Positions 1 to 8,743 are shown, counted from the first letter of the stretch. The stretch: 35,057 nucleotides of DNA from Hydrococcus sp. Prado102 (GCA_025454425.1 JALOOL010000095.1:1-35057), one strand, 5' to 3'. The notes: a model not told the origin generated them from the sequence alone. Translations and numbers: made by a program.

Positions 1-1
1 T

Positions 2-271
2 GTTGCGGTTGTGACCTCAGATAATCCCCGTACTGAAGATCCCGAAAGGATTTTGCAAGATATCTTAGAAGGGATACCAGCATCGGTGCATCCTTTAGTA
101 ATTTGCGATCGCGCTACAGCAATTCATCAAGCAATTAAGGACGCAAACCCTGGCGATGGAGTAGTTATTGCGGGAAAAGGTCACGAAGATTATCAAATTC
201 TCGGCACTGAAAAAATTCATTTCGACGATCGCGAACAAGCAAGAGAGGCATTAGCGATAAGATTGGGTTAG
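2..271 (+). CDS. murE: MurE, C-terminal end (partial, cut by window start)
   Basis: This is the last 89 codons of UDP-N-acetylmuramoyl-L-alanyl-D-glutamate:2,6-diaminopimelate ligase, which adds meso-diaminopimelate to the peptidoglycan precursor in the cytoplasm. The frame is open from base 2, so the first GTG inside the window is internal, not a start. Seen: the motif TSDNPR near the beginning; the DNPR tetrad is the known diaminopimelate-specificity signature of MurE in Gram-negative-type walls. [15 protein letters not shown] follows, the usual C-terminal ligase-domain block, and the protein ends soon after as in family members. The convergent Rieske gene lies 123 bp downstream; the gap holds HIP1 copies and no clear terminator. 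Confidence 0.93.
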   Translation, partial: VAVVTSDNPRTEDPERILQDILEGIPASVHPLVICDRATAIHQAIKDANPGDGVVIAGKGHEDYQILGTEKIHFDDREQAREALAIRLG

Positions 272-394
272 CTCGAAGATGGTTGCGATCGCGCCAACTC
301 AAGATCCTGTTATCTACTGGAACGCGATCGCCTAGATACATCGATTTTACCCCAATACCTAGGCTAAACCTGTCTAAAATCAACCAATCTTTAA

Positions 395-1507
395 CTAATT
401 TTTGAGTAGATCGCTCACTCTTAATAAAAAACGACGAATCAAGCGCTGATGATGTAAAATTCGAGATTCTAAGCGATGAGCGATTCCAGGCGTATACGCA
501 CCACTTGCATAACCGCGCTGTACGCCTTCTGTAATAGCAATATCTTCGCAGGTAGTGGCATCAAAGCCGGCTTCTAATTCTGCGGGTTCTTCGGTTATTC
601 CTGGAATGCCATAAACTTCTAAATTGACTTGGCAAGTATCTACAGTAATTGGATCGATTCGCAACCATCCCAGCATCCCGTTAGGTAAGGCGACTAAATG
701 AAGATTGGGAAAAATTCCGTAAGTGAAGTTACCAATGCGTATGCGTCCCGTCAAATGTTCTAAGACTTGATTTTCTTCGCGCCATTGAGGAGTTGTTGGC
801 GTGTAGAGTAAATTAACATACTCGCTGAAATGATGTTCGTAGAGATGTACTGGCCCTTGAATTGGATGAAGGGTTTTTGGATGTACGGCCCGGAGATGAT
901 AATCGCACAGGGTATTGTCGTGGAAGTTTTTCCAGTTACAAGCTACTCGATAGTGCTTTTTAACGAATAATTTTGTCGCGTCAGTCCGATGTCTTCCCAA
1001 ACTGGCGGGAATATCGCCGAGATATTCCAACAAAGGAGGAACGTTATCGCTAAAACTCACAAAAATGAATCCTTGCCACTGTTCGCAGCGCAAAGGTTTG
1101 AGAGAATAATCTTCAAAACGAAAAATATTGGGAAGACCTTCTTGATGGGGAGTGCCAATTAACTGACCTTCTAAGTTAAAAACCCAAGCATGATAGGGAC
1201 AGACAAATTGCTTGACCTGTTGAATGCCATTGGCGCATAACAAAGAGGCACGATGAGGACAAACATTGTGAAAAGCCTTTACCTTACCGTCTTGGGAACG
1301 AACGATTAAAATGCTACTGCCAGCCGCTTCTGTTACTAATACATCTCCTGTGGATAAACTAGCACTGTCTCCGATGTAAAGCCAGGTACGTCGAAAGATA
1401 TATTCTTGTTCTAATGGTAGTAAGTCGCGATCGCAATAAAGAATGCGATCGAAAAAAATTGGCTCTTGCGCGTTGGCGAGTAACGCAGCTTTGAGATTCT
1501 CTTTCAT
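395..1507 (-). CDS. Rieske [2Fe-2S] / non-heme iron oxygenase, alpha subunit type
   Basis: A 370-residue aromatic-ring-hydroxylating-oxygenase-type protein. The N-terminal Rieske domain shows C83-P-H85 and C103-P-Y-H106, the Cys/His pairs that bind the [2Fe-2S] cluster. The catalytic domain begins with NWKNFHDN and has D202-Y-H204-x4-H209, the mononuclear iron histidines; a later EDIAITEGVQRG block supplies the expected Asp ligand and is the usual C-terminal signature. Electrons would come from a separate ferredoxin/reductase; none is encoded nearby, nor is a beta subunit. Length fits single-component alpha oxygenases such as choline-monooxygenase-like or sterol/pigment-modifying types; the substrate cannot be read from the sequence. 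The ATG start gives a full-length N-terminus. It stands alone, with its 5' side facing the efflux pair. Confidence 0.88.
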   Translation of the reverse strand: MKENLKAALLANAQEPIFFDRILYCDRDLLPLEQEYIFRRTWLYIGDSASLSTGDVLVTEAAGSSILIVRSQDGKVKAFHNVCPHRASLLCANGIQQVKQFVCPYHAWVFNLEGQLIGTPHQEGLPNIFRFEDYSLKPLRCEQWQGFIFVSFSDNVPPLLEYLGDIPASLGRHRTDATKLFVKKHYRVACNWKNFHDNTLCDYHLRAVHPKTLHPIQGPVHLYEHHFSEYVNLLYTPTTPQWREENQVLEHLTGRIRIGNFTYGIFPNLHLVALPNGMLGWLRIDPITVDTCQVNLEVYGIPGITEEPAELEAGFDATTCEDIAITEGVQRGYASGAYTPGIAHRLESRILHHQRLIRRFLLRVSDLLKN

Positions 1508-1581
1508 TCGGCTTTTGACCTTAGTCGTTAGATAAATAGTTATGACTTACGGTAGATCTACTTTTTTGTACTACATATATC

Positions 1582-1606
1582 GTAGGGTGGGCATTTCCCG
1601 CCCTAC
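1582..1606. repeat. Intergenic hairpin, GTAGGG palindrome
   Basis: Arms GTAGGGTGGG and CCCGCCCTAC flank a five-base loop, with one G-U type mismatch. It lies in the 236-bp space between two divergent genes, so it terminates neither. Similar GTAGGG palindromes are common dispersed elements in cyanobacterial genomes (family knowledge). The rest of the spacer is AT-rich, with ATATA stretches on both sides of the hairpin that extend the dyad imperfectly. Confidence 0.6.
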
Positions 1607-1743
1607 TACTCCATATATAGTAAAGTGGACATTGCCTACTCTACAATTAGGGTTCTTGCAGAAATCCCGATCGCAACTTTTGATTAGTTAAAATAAGTTT
1701 ACAAAGAGGGACATCGAAAATTATTAACTCGAATCAATATGTT

Positions 1744-3048
1744 ATGTTGCCAGTTTTTGTATCTCGATCGCACTTAACAACTGTATTTTGGGTAGCTGGA
1801 TTGCTCCTGTTTTCAACGGGTTGTAGTACGATTGGAGGTGGAAAGGCGCAAACCCCACCCTCTGGGACACAGCAGCCAGAAAAACCCATTGCCGTCGATG
1901 TTGCGATCGCCCGCCCAGCAGAATTAGAAAAAGCGCAGGAGTATACGGGGACAACCCTTCCTTACCGAGAAATATCGCTGAGATCCCAAGTAGAAGGACA
2001 AATCCTCGATCTTGCCGTCGATGTTGGCGATCCAGTAAAACAAGGACAAATCGTAGCGCGATTAGATGACGACTTGCTTACGGCAGCAGTAATCGAAGCA
2101 GAAGCAGAAGTATCGGCACGTCAGGCAGAGGTAGCTAGCTTGCAAGCCGATATAGATAATGCTCAAACTCAAGTAGAGCGATCGCGATTAGAACTTCAGC
2201 AAGCTGAGTCTGATGCGGCTAGATTAAAAAAATTATTCTCACAAGGAGCGATTTCCGAGCAAGAAGCCGAAGTTGCCCAGACCGAGGCTGGAACAGCCAG
2301 ACAAGCACTGCGCTCGGCACAACAACAAGTCCGAAACCGCCAACAAGCCGTTAATGCTGCTCAACGTCGCATTACCGCTCAAAAAGCCTTAGTCGCTCAA
2401 GCTAGACGGCGACAGTCTTATACGACCCTAAAGGCAACCGTTAACGGTTCTGTTTTAGAACGAGTATTGGAACCAGGGGATTTAGCGCAACCAGGAAGCG
2501 AAATTCTTAGATTAGGCGATCTCAACCAAGTGAAAGTAGAGGTACAAATTTCTGAATTGCAATTGGATGGCATTCGACTCGGACAAACGGCACGAGTACG
2601 ACTAGATGCCTTTCCCAATCGTTCTTTTATCGGGCGAGTCAGCCAAATTTCTCCGGCTGCCGATCCTACCGCTCGTTTGGTTCCCATCGAAGTAACGATT
2701 CCCAATCGCGATCGCCGCATCGGTAGCGGACTCTTAGCACGGGTAAGCTTTGAGTCGCCAAAAGCCCAACAAGTGGTGGTTCCCGAAACCGCTATTCAAA
2801 CCTCATCCTCTCGCAAAGAGCTATTAAATACAGAATCTAGCGATCGAACCGCAACAATTTTTGTGGTTAATGGGAATAAAGAAAGTGCAACGGTAGAGGC
2901 ACGAACGGTACAACTCGGCGATCGCTCGGACGATCGCATTGAAATCTTATCAGGATTAGAGCCTGGAGAACGATTTGTCGTCCGCAGTAGTAGAGAATTG
3001 AAAGACGGCGATCCAGTTCGTCTGAGCCTCATTTCCGAAACTTCTTAA
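1744..3048 (+). CDS. RND efflux periplasmic adaptor (HlyD/AcrA-type lipoprotein)
   Basis: A 434-residue membrane-fusion protein that would link the inner-membrane RND pump to an outer-membrane channel. The N-terminus has a hydrophobic segment ending in FSTGC (Cys27), a plausible though not ideal lipobox, followed by a Pro-rich linker. Then come a barrel-sandwich half ([30 protein letters not shown]), a long Ala/Gln/Glu-rich coiled-coil hairpin (about residues 115-225) with the typical [14 protein letters not shown] turn, the second lipoyl half ([19 protein letters not shown]), and beta-barrel and membrane-proximal domains. The pump gene follows after 89 bp on the same strand, so they probably form one operon. 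No outer-membrane TolC-type partner is in the window. The substrate is unknown. Confidence 0.92.
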   Translation: MLPVFVSRSHLTTVFWVAGLLLFSTGCSTIGGGKAQTPPSGTQQPEKPIAVDVAIARPAELEKAQEYTGTTLPYREISLRSQVEGQILDLAVDVGDPVKQGQIVARLDDDLLTAAVIEAEAEVSARQAEVASLQADIDNAQTQVERSRLELQQAESDAARLKKLFSQGAISEQEAEVAQTEAGTARQALRSAQQQVRNRQQAVNAAQRRITAQKALVAQARRRQSYTTLKATVNGSVLERVLEPGDLAQPGSEILRLGDLNQVKVEVQISELQLDGIRLGQTARVRLDAFPNRSFIGRVSQISPAADPTARLVPIEVTIPNRDRRIGSGLLARVSFESPKAQQVVVPETAIQTSSSRKELLNTESSDRTATIFVVNGNKESATVEARTVQLGDRSDDRIEILSGLEPGERFVVRSSRELKDGDPVRLSLISETS

Positions 3049-3069
3049 TAGTTCAAAGTTCAAAAATTT

Positions 3070-3127
3070 ACTTTCGACTTTCGACTTTCGACTTTCAGAC
3101 GGGCTACGCCAACGACTTTCGACTTTT
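3070..3127. repeat. Tandem heptamer CTTTCGA between adaptor and pump genes
   Basis: Three consecutive copies of the heptamer CTTTCGA, then CTTTC, are interrupted by a 19-bp GC-rich insert containing GGGCTACGCC, after which the heptamer resumes (CTTTCGA, CTTTT). The tract runs to 10 bp before the chosen pump start. The same heptamer in reverse complement recurs at 30264-30296. Short tandem heptamers are a recognised class in cyanobacteria. Confidence 0.8.
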
Positions 3128-3137
3128 GTTGTTCTTC

Positions 3138-6100
3138 ATGCAAACAAACCCTTCCAGCTTCAGTATTAGTGGTATTGCCATCCGCCAACACATCGGAACT
3201 CTGATGCTAACCTTGGCGACCATTGTTGTCGGGATATTTTTTATCTTCAATCTTCAGGTAGATTTATTGCCTTCTATTACTTATCCTCGCATCGGAGTCA
3301 GGCTAGAAGCGCCAGGAATTGCCCCCGAAGTCGCGATCGATGAAGTGACTAGACCCCTCGAAGAAGCACTCTCAGCTACAGAAGGGGTGGTGCAGGTTTA
3401 TTCTCAAACTCGCGAAGGACAAGTTAACTTAGACTTGTATTTTCAACCAGGTGGCAATATCGATCGCGCTCTCAATGATGCGACGGCGGCATTTAACCGA
3501 GCTAGATCGAATTTGCCAGATACCATCGAAGAACCGCGTATATTTAAAGTCGATCCCTCTCAGTTGCCAGTATATGAATTGGCGATCGCATCTTCTTCTC
3601 TAGAATCGGTCGATTTGAGGGTTTTTGCCGATGAAGAACTCGTTCGCGAACTCAGCGTTATTGCAGGGGTAGCTTCTGTAGACGTATCGGGTGGCGTAGA
3701 AGAAGAGGTGCGCGTCCTTCTCGATCTCAACCGCCTGCAATCTCTCGGCGTTGGGTTAAATGATGTTCTAGATGAATTTGAAGAGTCAAATCAAGACGTT
3801 TCTGGGGGACGGATTTTGGGCGATCTTTCCGAACCGTTAACTCGTGCTGTAGGACGGTTTCAAGATCCTCAAGAGATTCGCGATCTTTCGTTTATCGTTG
3901 ACGATCCTGAGTCAGATGAATCGGCAAATCCTCCCAGTCGAGTGCGTCGGGTTTATCTGCGAGATTTTGGAGAAGTTATCGATGGAACCGAAGAACAGCG
4001 CATTTTTGTCGCTCTTAACGGGCAACCTGCCGTTAAAGTCAGCATTCAAAAACAACCCGATGCCAATACGATTGAGGTTGTAGAAGGAGTCAAAAAGCGT
4101 ATCGAAGAGTTGCGGCAATCTAGAGTCATTCCAGAGGACATGACATTAATCGCGACAACCGATGAATCTGTATTTATCGCGAATGCAATTTCTAATGTTA
4201 CGAGTTCTGGTTTAATGGGAACGGCATTAGCTGCGATCGCGGTTCTCCTCTTTCTCGGTTCGCTGCGTCAAACGTTGATTATTGTCGCTGCAATTCCCCT
4301 AGCTACCCTAGCAGCCATCATTTTGATGAAATTATTCGGCTTATCCCTCAACGTCTTTAGTTTGGGAGGATTGGCGTTAGGGGTTGGAATTGTCGTCGAT
4401 AATTCCATTGTCATGCTCGAAACCATCGCCGAAGATGCAGGTATGACCCCTGGGAAAGATGCTAAAACCCGTTTGAGTTCGCAACAATTAATTGCCCAAG
4501 CCGTTCGTAGCAGTCAATCGGTAGAATCTGCGTTGGTGGCTTCTACTGCAACGAATTTAGTCGCCGTTTTGCCATTTTTGCTGATTGGAGGTTTCATTGC
4601 ACTTTTATTTAACGAGTTAATTCTCACCATTAGTTTTGCCGTTGCTGCCTCGATTTTGGTTGCCGTTACCGTCGTGCCGATGCTTGCCTCCCGATTGTTG
4701 GCAATTCCTATCACCAGTCACATCGGTGAATTTTGGCTCCTGAAAGTCTTTAACCGTCAATTTGAAGCCGCAACCAGAGGATACGCATTTGTTCTCGATC
4801 GCGTCTTACGATATCAATTACTAGTCATTGTACTGACCTTTTTATTGCTAGGAGGCAGCAGTTTAATGGTAGTCGGTCAGATTCCGCAAGAAATTTTACC
4901 TCGAATCAACACCGGACAAGCTCGTTTAAATGCTCAGTTTCCCCCAGGAACTCCCTTAGCAACCAGCCGCAAAGTCATGCAAGCTGTAGATGAGATTCTG
5001 CTGGCACAACCCGAAACCGAGTATGCCTTTACAACCACAGGGGGAAGTTTATTTGGCACTAATACTAACGAAAATCCCTTGCGCGGTTCTAGCACGATTA
5101 CCCTGAAACCAGGAACGGATGTCGAAGAATATATCTCGCGCTTAGAACAAGAATTGGACGAGTTAAATTTAGTGGATATTCGCTTGCGGCTCAGTCCTGG
5201 AGAGGTGCGAGGCTTAATTTTAACTAATTCTCCCGTGCGATCGGATATTGATGTAGTTCTACAAGGAGAGAATAGCGAAATTCTAGAACAGGCAGGAGAA
5301 CAAGTATTAGAGGCTCTCGAACAACAGGCAACCTCAGCCAGATTTCGACCCGATGCCGATAGTCGCCAACCCGAATTGCAAATTCGTTTGGATCGCGAAC
5401 GAGCAGCCGATTTAGATCTGAATACTCAAGACGTTGGCGATGTTCTGACAACCGCGATCGAAGGTTCTATCCCAACGCAACTTCAGCGAGGGGAGCGATT
5501 AGTCGATGTCCGAGTCGAACTCGACCAAGATTCGATTAGTCGTCCGTCTCAATTAAGAGAACTGCCTTTATTTACCGAAGATAATCGCTTGGTGCGTTTG
5601 GGAGATGTGGCTCAAATCGAAGAAGGGCAATCCCCTGGCGAGATTCAGCGCATCAATCAGCGACAAGTCTTTCTCATTGCTGGTAGTTTGAACGAGAATG
5701 CTAGTTTAGGGACGGCTTTAGCCGAAGTCGATCGCATCATTGAAGGACTCGATCTACCAGAAGGGGTCAGTCGCCTTCCCAGCGCCGTTGCTACGAGCAA
5801 TCAAAGCATTCAATCAGCCCTGCCAATCTTGGGCGGGTTGGCTGCCTTTTTGGTGTTTGTGGTGATGGCGGTGCAGTATAACTCCTTGGTCGATCCGCTC
5901 GTTATTATGTTTACGCTGCCCTTAGCGTTAGCTGGCGGGATTTGGGGATTGTACGCAACGCAAACTGCGATCGGAGCGACTGTTATTGTAGGTGCAGTGT
6001 TATTGGTGGGGATTGTGGTGAACAACGCAATTATCATGGTAGAGCTAGCCAATCAAATTCGCGATCGCGATGGCGCGACTCGTCGATCTGCTATGTTGCA

Positions 6101-6389
6101 AGCAGCGCCCCAACGCCTTCGTCCTGTATTAATGACCACTATTACAACGGTCTTGGGAATGTTCCCGCTAGCACTTGGCTTGGGACAAGGAGGCGAATTT
6201 CTTCAACCTTTGGGAATTGTCGTGTTTTCTGGGTTGGCGCTGGCAACTTTGCTGACGTTATTTATCATTCCTTGTTTTTATACGCTGTTACACGATCTAT
6301 TTGGAAAGTTTTCTAACGAGAAGCGATCGATTGTAAAATTTATCCCAAAAAAGAAAAAATCTACTGATGTTTTTTCTCGTCGGCAATAA
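3138..6389 (+). CDS. RND multidrug-type efflux permease (AcrB/MdtB-like)
   Basis: A 1083-residue inner-membrane proton-driven pump of normal RND length. TM1 near the N-terminus is followed by VDLLPSITYPRIGVRLEAPG, the classic start of the first porter domain. Two large periplasmic loops separate TM1/TM2 and TM7/TM8, and the TM4 motif GVGIVVDNSIVMLE carries the proton-relay Asp. TM10-12 regions (LVGIVVNNAIIMVE, RLRPVLMTTITTVLG) are present. I place the start at ATG 3138 rather than the upstream TTG at 3126, because the latter lies inside the heptamer repeat and adds only LFF-type residues. It pairs with the adaptor just upstream. The sequence resembles the HAE (organic substrate) more than the heavy-metal class, but the substrate is not determined. 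Confidence 0.93.
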   Translation: MQTNPSSFSISGIAIRQHIGTLMLTLATIVVGIFFIFNLQVDLLPSITYPRIGVRLEAPGIAPEVAIDEVTRPLEEALSATEGVVQVYSQTREGQVNLDLYFQPGGNIDRALNDATAAFNRARSNLPDTIEEPRIFKVDPSQLPVYELAIASSSLESVDLRVFADEELVRELSVIAGVASVDVSGGVEEEVRVLLDLNRLQSLGVGLNDVLDEFEESNQDVSGGRILGDLSEPLTRAVGRFQDPQEIRDLSFIVDDPESDESANPPSRVRRVYLRDFGEVIDGTEEQRIFVALNGQPAVKVSIQKQPDANTIEVVEGVKKRIEELRQSRVIPEDMTLIATTDESVFIANAISNVTSSGLMGTALAAIAVLLFLGSLRQTLIIVAAIPLATLAAIILMKLFGLSLNVFSLGGLALGVGIVVDNSIVMLETIAEDAGMTPGKDAKTRLSSQQLIAQAVRSSQSVESALVASTATNLVAVLPFLLIGGFIALLFNELILTISFAVAASILVAVTVVPMLASRLLAIPITSHIGEFWLLKVFNRQFEAATRGYAFVLDRVLRYQLLVIVLTFLLLGGSSLMVVGQIPQEILPRINTGQARLNAQFPPGTPLATSRKVMQAVDEILLAQPETEYAFTTTGGSLFGTNTNENPLRGSSTITLKPGTDVEEYISRLEQELDELNLVDIRLRLSPGEVRGLILTNSPVRSDIDVVLQGENSEILEQAGEQVLEALEQQATSARFRPDADSRQPELQIRLDRERAADLDLNTQDVGDVLTTAIEGSIPTQLQRGERLVDVRVELDQDSISRPSQLRELPLFTEDNRLVRLGDVAQIEEGQSPGEIQRINQRQVFLIAGSLNENASLGTALAEVDRIIEGLDLPEGVSRLPSAVATSNQSIQSALPILGGLAAFLVFVVMAVQYNSLVDPLVIMFTLPLALAGGIWGLYATQTAIGATVIVGAVLLVGIVVNNAIIMVELANQIRDRDGATRRSAMLQAAPQRLRPVLMTTITTVLGMFPLALGLGQGGEFLQPLGIVVFSGLALATLLTLFIIPCFYTLLHDLFGKFSNEKRSIVKFIPKKKKSTDVFSRRQ

Positions 6390-6726
6390 ACGGATTCTAT
6401 TTTTAGAAATATTAACGAGTAAAATTAAGGACAAAAAACTAAAAACACGAATCTTACTATAGCAGTCCTAAATGATTCGTGAAAACTCCTCCGCGTTCTC
6501 TTTCTCAGCGTTCTGGGCGCCTGGAGTGGTTAAATAATACAAACCTTTTTTCACACATCCAATTAAGATTAGACCTATGGGCATAAATCTAAAATTCCTC
6601 AATCCAAAATCTAAAATCCAAAATCCTTTCATTCTTAAGCGTCAATTCTTAAGACTTTTGCCCATATTTTTGCGAAATATAATCGAATTATATAAGCAAC
6701 ACAATCGCCAAGGAGCAATCCTGTTT
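6390..6726. other. Intergenic region with AAAATCC heptamer repeats
   Basis: These 337 bases contain no convincing gene. The first part, at 6486-6530, is a C/T-rich stretch with CCTCCGCGTTCTC, similar to dispersed cyanobacterial repeats. At 6604-6626 alternating heptamers CCAAAAT and CTAAAAT occur in tandem. An open frame starting at ATG 6577 runs through this repeat into the downstream gene, but it translates the repeat itself and is not credible as coding. AAGGAG at 6710-6715 is the ribosome-binding site of the next gene. Confidence 0.6.
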
Positions 6727-7056
6727 ATGCAAGGTAGTTTAATTAAGGGTGGAATTGCTTTAGCTGGTCTTGCTGTTATTATGGGATTCACCAATCCCAA
6801 ACAAGAAGCTTACAATGATTATGCTTCCCAAAGATTGCTTACAAACGCACAAAAAGAAATCTGTAAAGAATTTAATTATTGCAGATCTAGCGAACCGCCA
6901 AATATTATTAAAAATACACTCATCAAGCCAGCGATTAGTGCATCTACCAAGCAGCAAAATCTGGGAATTTTTAGTATTTATACAACAGAATTACTTGGCT
7001 TAAGAACCAAAACGCTTGGTGTTTTTGGTAATTTTTTAACTTATTCTGATAATTAA
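6727..7056 (+). CDS. DUF4359-type small secreted or membrane-anchored protein
   Basis: A 109-residue protein beginning MQGSLIKGGIALAGLAVIMG, an N-terminal hydrophobic signal/anchor, followed directly by FTNPKQEAYNDYASQRL. That arrangement (single TM, then T/N-P-x-x-x-x-Y-x-x-Y-A) is what I know from the cyanobacterial DUF4359 family. Two cysteines (KEICKEFNYCRS) follow and could form a disulfide outside the cytoplasm. The start ATG at 6727 is supported by AAGGAG 11 bases upstream; an in-frame ATG at 6577 lies upstream of a repeat and is rejected. The function of the family is unknown. The gene stands alone between the pump and a remnant on the other strand. Confidence 0.7.
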   Translation: MQGSLIKGGIALAGLAVIMGFTNPKQEAYNDYASQRLLTNAQKEICKEFNYCRSSEPPNIIKNTLIKPAISASTKQQNLGIFSIYTTELLGLRTKTLGVFGNFLTYSDN

Positions 7057-7075
7057 TAAAGACAAGGCGATTTTC

Positions 7076-7306
7076 CTAACTCGGATCGAGTTGACCGACA
7101 ACTTTAAGACGTTTGCCATCGCGAACTTGTATGATAACTGCGTCGCCTTGCCGTGGCACGACACCGCTAAGGGCTGTAATATTAACTTGATGAGTGACCA
7201 TTACGATCGCGCCACTCATTTTTTGATTTTGCAAAATAAACTGGCGAACTCTTTCGGTTTGTTTTGCTTCTGTCGAGCGATCGTCAAAAAAAGAGTTTAA
7301 TGCAAG
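7076..7306 (-). pseudogene. C-terminal remnant of a histidine-phosphatase-family gene
   Basis: The minus strand reads LNSFFDDRSTEAKQTERVRQF, then GAIVMVTHQVNITALSG and a short tail ending in a stop. The VTHQVNITALTG block with the downstream PxxG segment is the C-terminal catalytic-histidine region of cyanobacterial histidine phosphatases (phosphoglycerate-mutase-like fold), normally about 170-220 residues long. The N-terminal RHG active-site half is missing: homology stops near 7306, just where the oppositely oriented GAF gene begins, and the open frame beyond that point only reads antisense to the GAF gene. No start codon lies at the break. I therefore call it a truncated pseudogene, not a 119-residue protein. 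The identity rests on motif memory, not a search. Confidence 0.68.
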
Positions 7307-7830
7307 CTTTACCTGACTTTTTAGAGGAGATTTTGACGAATTATAGCGAACCCGATGCTGTTTTTTCGGCTTTACTACCAGCTTTATGTGAAGTTCTGCA
7401 ATGCGATCGCTGTTTTCTTTATCTACGCAATCCAAACAATAATATTGGCAAGACTGCTTATTGTTGGTGTCGCAATCCTAACGTTCCTAACGTTGGACAC
7501 GACGATTTAAGAAAGGAGCCAGAATCTTTACCACAAGAAGACCCTCTTTTTGCGGCTGCATTGCAAACTAAACCTTCTGTTTATGTTGAAGATGTAGAGA
7601 CGGCTAGCCCTGATGTCGTCAATGTAGAATTCGAGCGAAAAAGCTTCGGTCACAGAGCTTTAATTCACGCTCATTTGTGTTGTGATGGCGTAATGTGGGG
7701 GATTTTGCAACCATGTATTTTTGGTAAACCGAGAGTTTGGACTGAACGCGATCGCGCGATCGTATCTCAATTAGAGCAAAGAATTACACCTCTTGCCGTT
7801 GCTTATGTAAAGCAAACTATTCCCGATTAA
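7300..7830 (+). CDS. Stand-alone GAF-domain protein
   Basis: A 176-residue protein made of one GAF-like sensor domain. Seen: an N-terminal helix (LPDFLEEILTNY), then FSALLPALCEVLQCDRCFLYLRNP, the first GAF strand pair, then PSVYVEDVETASPDVVN and GVMWGILQPCIFGKPRVWTERDRAIVSQLEQRI, the usual final GAF strands and helix. Several Cys residues are present, but no bilin-binding context (no CxH lyase-type motif) is obvious. No output domain follows, so it may act as a small-molecule or redox sensor partner in trans. An upstream in-frame start at 7264 would add 12 residues that lie inside the phosphatase remnant; ATG 7300 fits better. Confidence 0.78.
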   Translation: MQALPDFLEEILTNYSEPDAVFSALLPALCEVLQCDRCFLYLRNPNNNIGKTAYCWCRNPNVPNVGHDDLRKEPESLPQEDPLFAAALQTKPSVYVEDVETASPDVVNVEFERKSFGHRALIHAHLCCDGVMWGILQPCIFGKPRVWTERDRAIVSQLEQRITPLAVAYVKQTIPD

Positions 7831-7842
7831 TAACAGAAATAG

Positions 7843-8046
7843 TCAATTGCCATCGACATTGGCTAAAACAAATCCCATTTGACACTCGTAAAGATTGGCG
7901 CGATCGCTATTTCCCTTACCTAAAGAATGACCGCAACCCAGTTTTCCCCTATTCCAGCGAGGTAATCCGTGGCTATTTGCCAGCAAACACCCCGAACAAA
8001 CTTGTTGCGTAGAGATGATTTGTTCGTCTGTAAGAATCACTAGCAT
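7843..8046 (-). CDS. Small four-cysteine protein, conserved-hypothetical type
   Basis: A 67-residue protein with Cys17-x2-Cys20, Cys38-G-H40 and Cys55, a spacing able to bind a metal or Fe-S cluster. It has no signal peptide or membrane segment. Sequences of the pattern LTDEQ..TQQVC..C....G.PRW..G.L.CGH..G....Y.C.MGF are, as far as I remember, widespread single genes in cyanobacteria without a known role. It converges on the GAF gene with only 12 bp between stop codons. The ATG at 8046 gives a compact N-terminus. The role is unknown; zinc ribbon or 4-Cys Fe-S binding is an inference from spacing only. Confidence 0.68.
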   Translation of the reverse strand: MLVILTDEQIISTQQVCSGCLLANSHGLPRWNRGKLGCGHSLGKGNSDRANLYECQMGFVLANVDGN

Positions 8047-8277
8047 AGTGCTATTCCTCGATCCCCAGTGCTGCTAAGTCTATTTTAATCCTCGCTTTGG
8101 GTAGATGGATTAAATTGCCACATAGCTTAACTAGAAACTGAAAAATCTGAAGTATTACTTAATACCGTTGCCGCGATCTGTCAGAAGTGCGATCGCAAAA
8201 CGTAACATTTTGTAATAACATAAAAATAATAAAATTAGTAAAGTGTTTTGTAAAAAACAGAAAAGGGGGTGAAGTCT

Positions 8278-8607
8278 GTGTTAGAAAAGACCGAACATCG
8301 CAGCCCCATGTTGGTTGACTTGACGGAAAGCATCTGGCTTTGTACCGTTATGCCCCAAGAAAACCACGCAGCGCTTCGCTCTGGGTTTGCAGGATACCCA
8401 GCTAATCCTCGCTGGAACGTGACCAAGTATCAAGCGTGGAAAACGGGTCGTCAATTGAAAGAAGCCTTAAAGCAGGGAGAAATGATAGTGCGATCGAGCG
8501 ATTGCATGTTAATCCCTGTAAAAGAGCTAGACAATACTTCAGACGAGGAAGTCCGAAGTACGCGATGGATTAATTTCTTCCTACCCAAACAATTGCAACT
8601 AGCTTAA
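8278..8607 (+). CDS. Unrecognised 109-residue protein
   Basis: The product is soluble, with no signal or membrane segment: an N-terminal core LVDLTESIWLCTVMP, then GFAGYPANPRWNVTKYQAWKTGRQLKEALKQGEMIVRSSD, and a variable tail. I favour the GTG at 8278 because GGGGGTGA lies about 6 bases upstream; a GTG at 8269 inside that Shine-Dalgarno is less likely, and ATG 8308 would also keep the core. Composition (W, Y, K, basic centre) suggests a small nucleic-acid- or partner-binding protein, but I do not recognise a domain. The middle of the gene overlaps an imperfect inverted repeat (8381-8401). It is a single gene, with its promoter in the AT-rich upstream 230 bp. Confidence 0.6.
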   Translation: MLEKTEHRSPMLVDLTESIWLCTVMPQENHAALRSGFAGYPANPRWNVTKYQAWKTGRQLKEALKQGEMIVRSSDCMLIPVKELDNTSDEEVRSTRWINFFLPKQLQLA

Positions 8608-8640
8608 TAAGCTGAAATGCAATTATACATAGAGGCTAGT

Positions 8641-8664
8641 AGGGGCGAACGTCCGTTCGCCCCT
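8641..8664. repeat. Palindrome AGGGGCGAACG-TC-CGTTCGCCCCT
   Basis: A perfect 11-bp inverted repeat with two central bases, between convergent genes (the unrecognised protein and the MerR-type gene). GGGGCGAACGGCCGTTCGCCCC-like palindromes are dispersed in many cyanobacterial genomes. It could fold as an RNA hairpin at both 3' ends, but no T-run follows, so I do not call a terminator. Confidence 0.75.
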
Positions 8665-8743
8665 AGGTATCTTAATGATGATTGTAACCGAAGTCGATCT
8701 GATTATTTACTGATAACTGGTAAGGTAGGTTACTGCGATCGCC

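Noticed and set aside
1349-1357. TGTGGATAA, a perfect E. coli-type DnaA box
   Set aside because: It is a single isolated copy inside the Rieske gene coding sequence; it is expected by chance.
6577-6726. N-terminal extension of the DUF4359 gene from ATG 6577
   Set aside because: It translates AAAATCC heptamer repeats, and a better start with AAGGAG lies at 6727.
7307-7435. Extension of the phosphatase frame to an ATG at 7435
   Set aside because: The sequence is antisense to the GAF gene and shows no phosphatase similarity; the homology ends near 7306.
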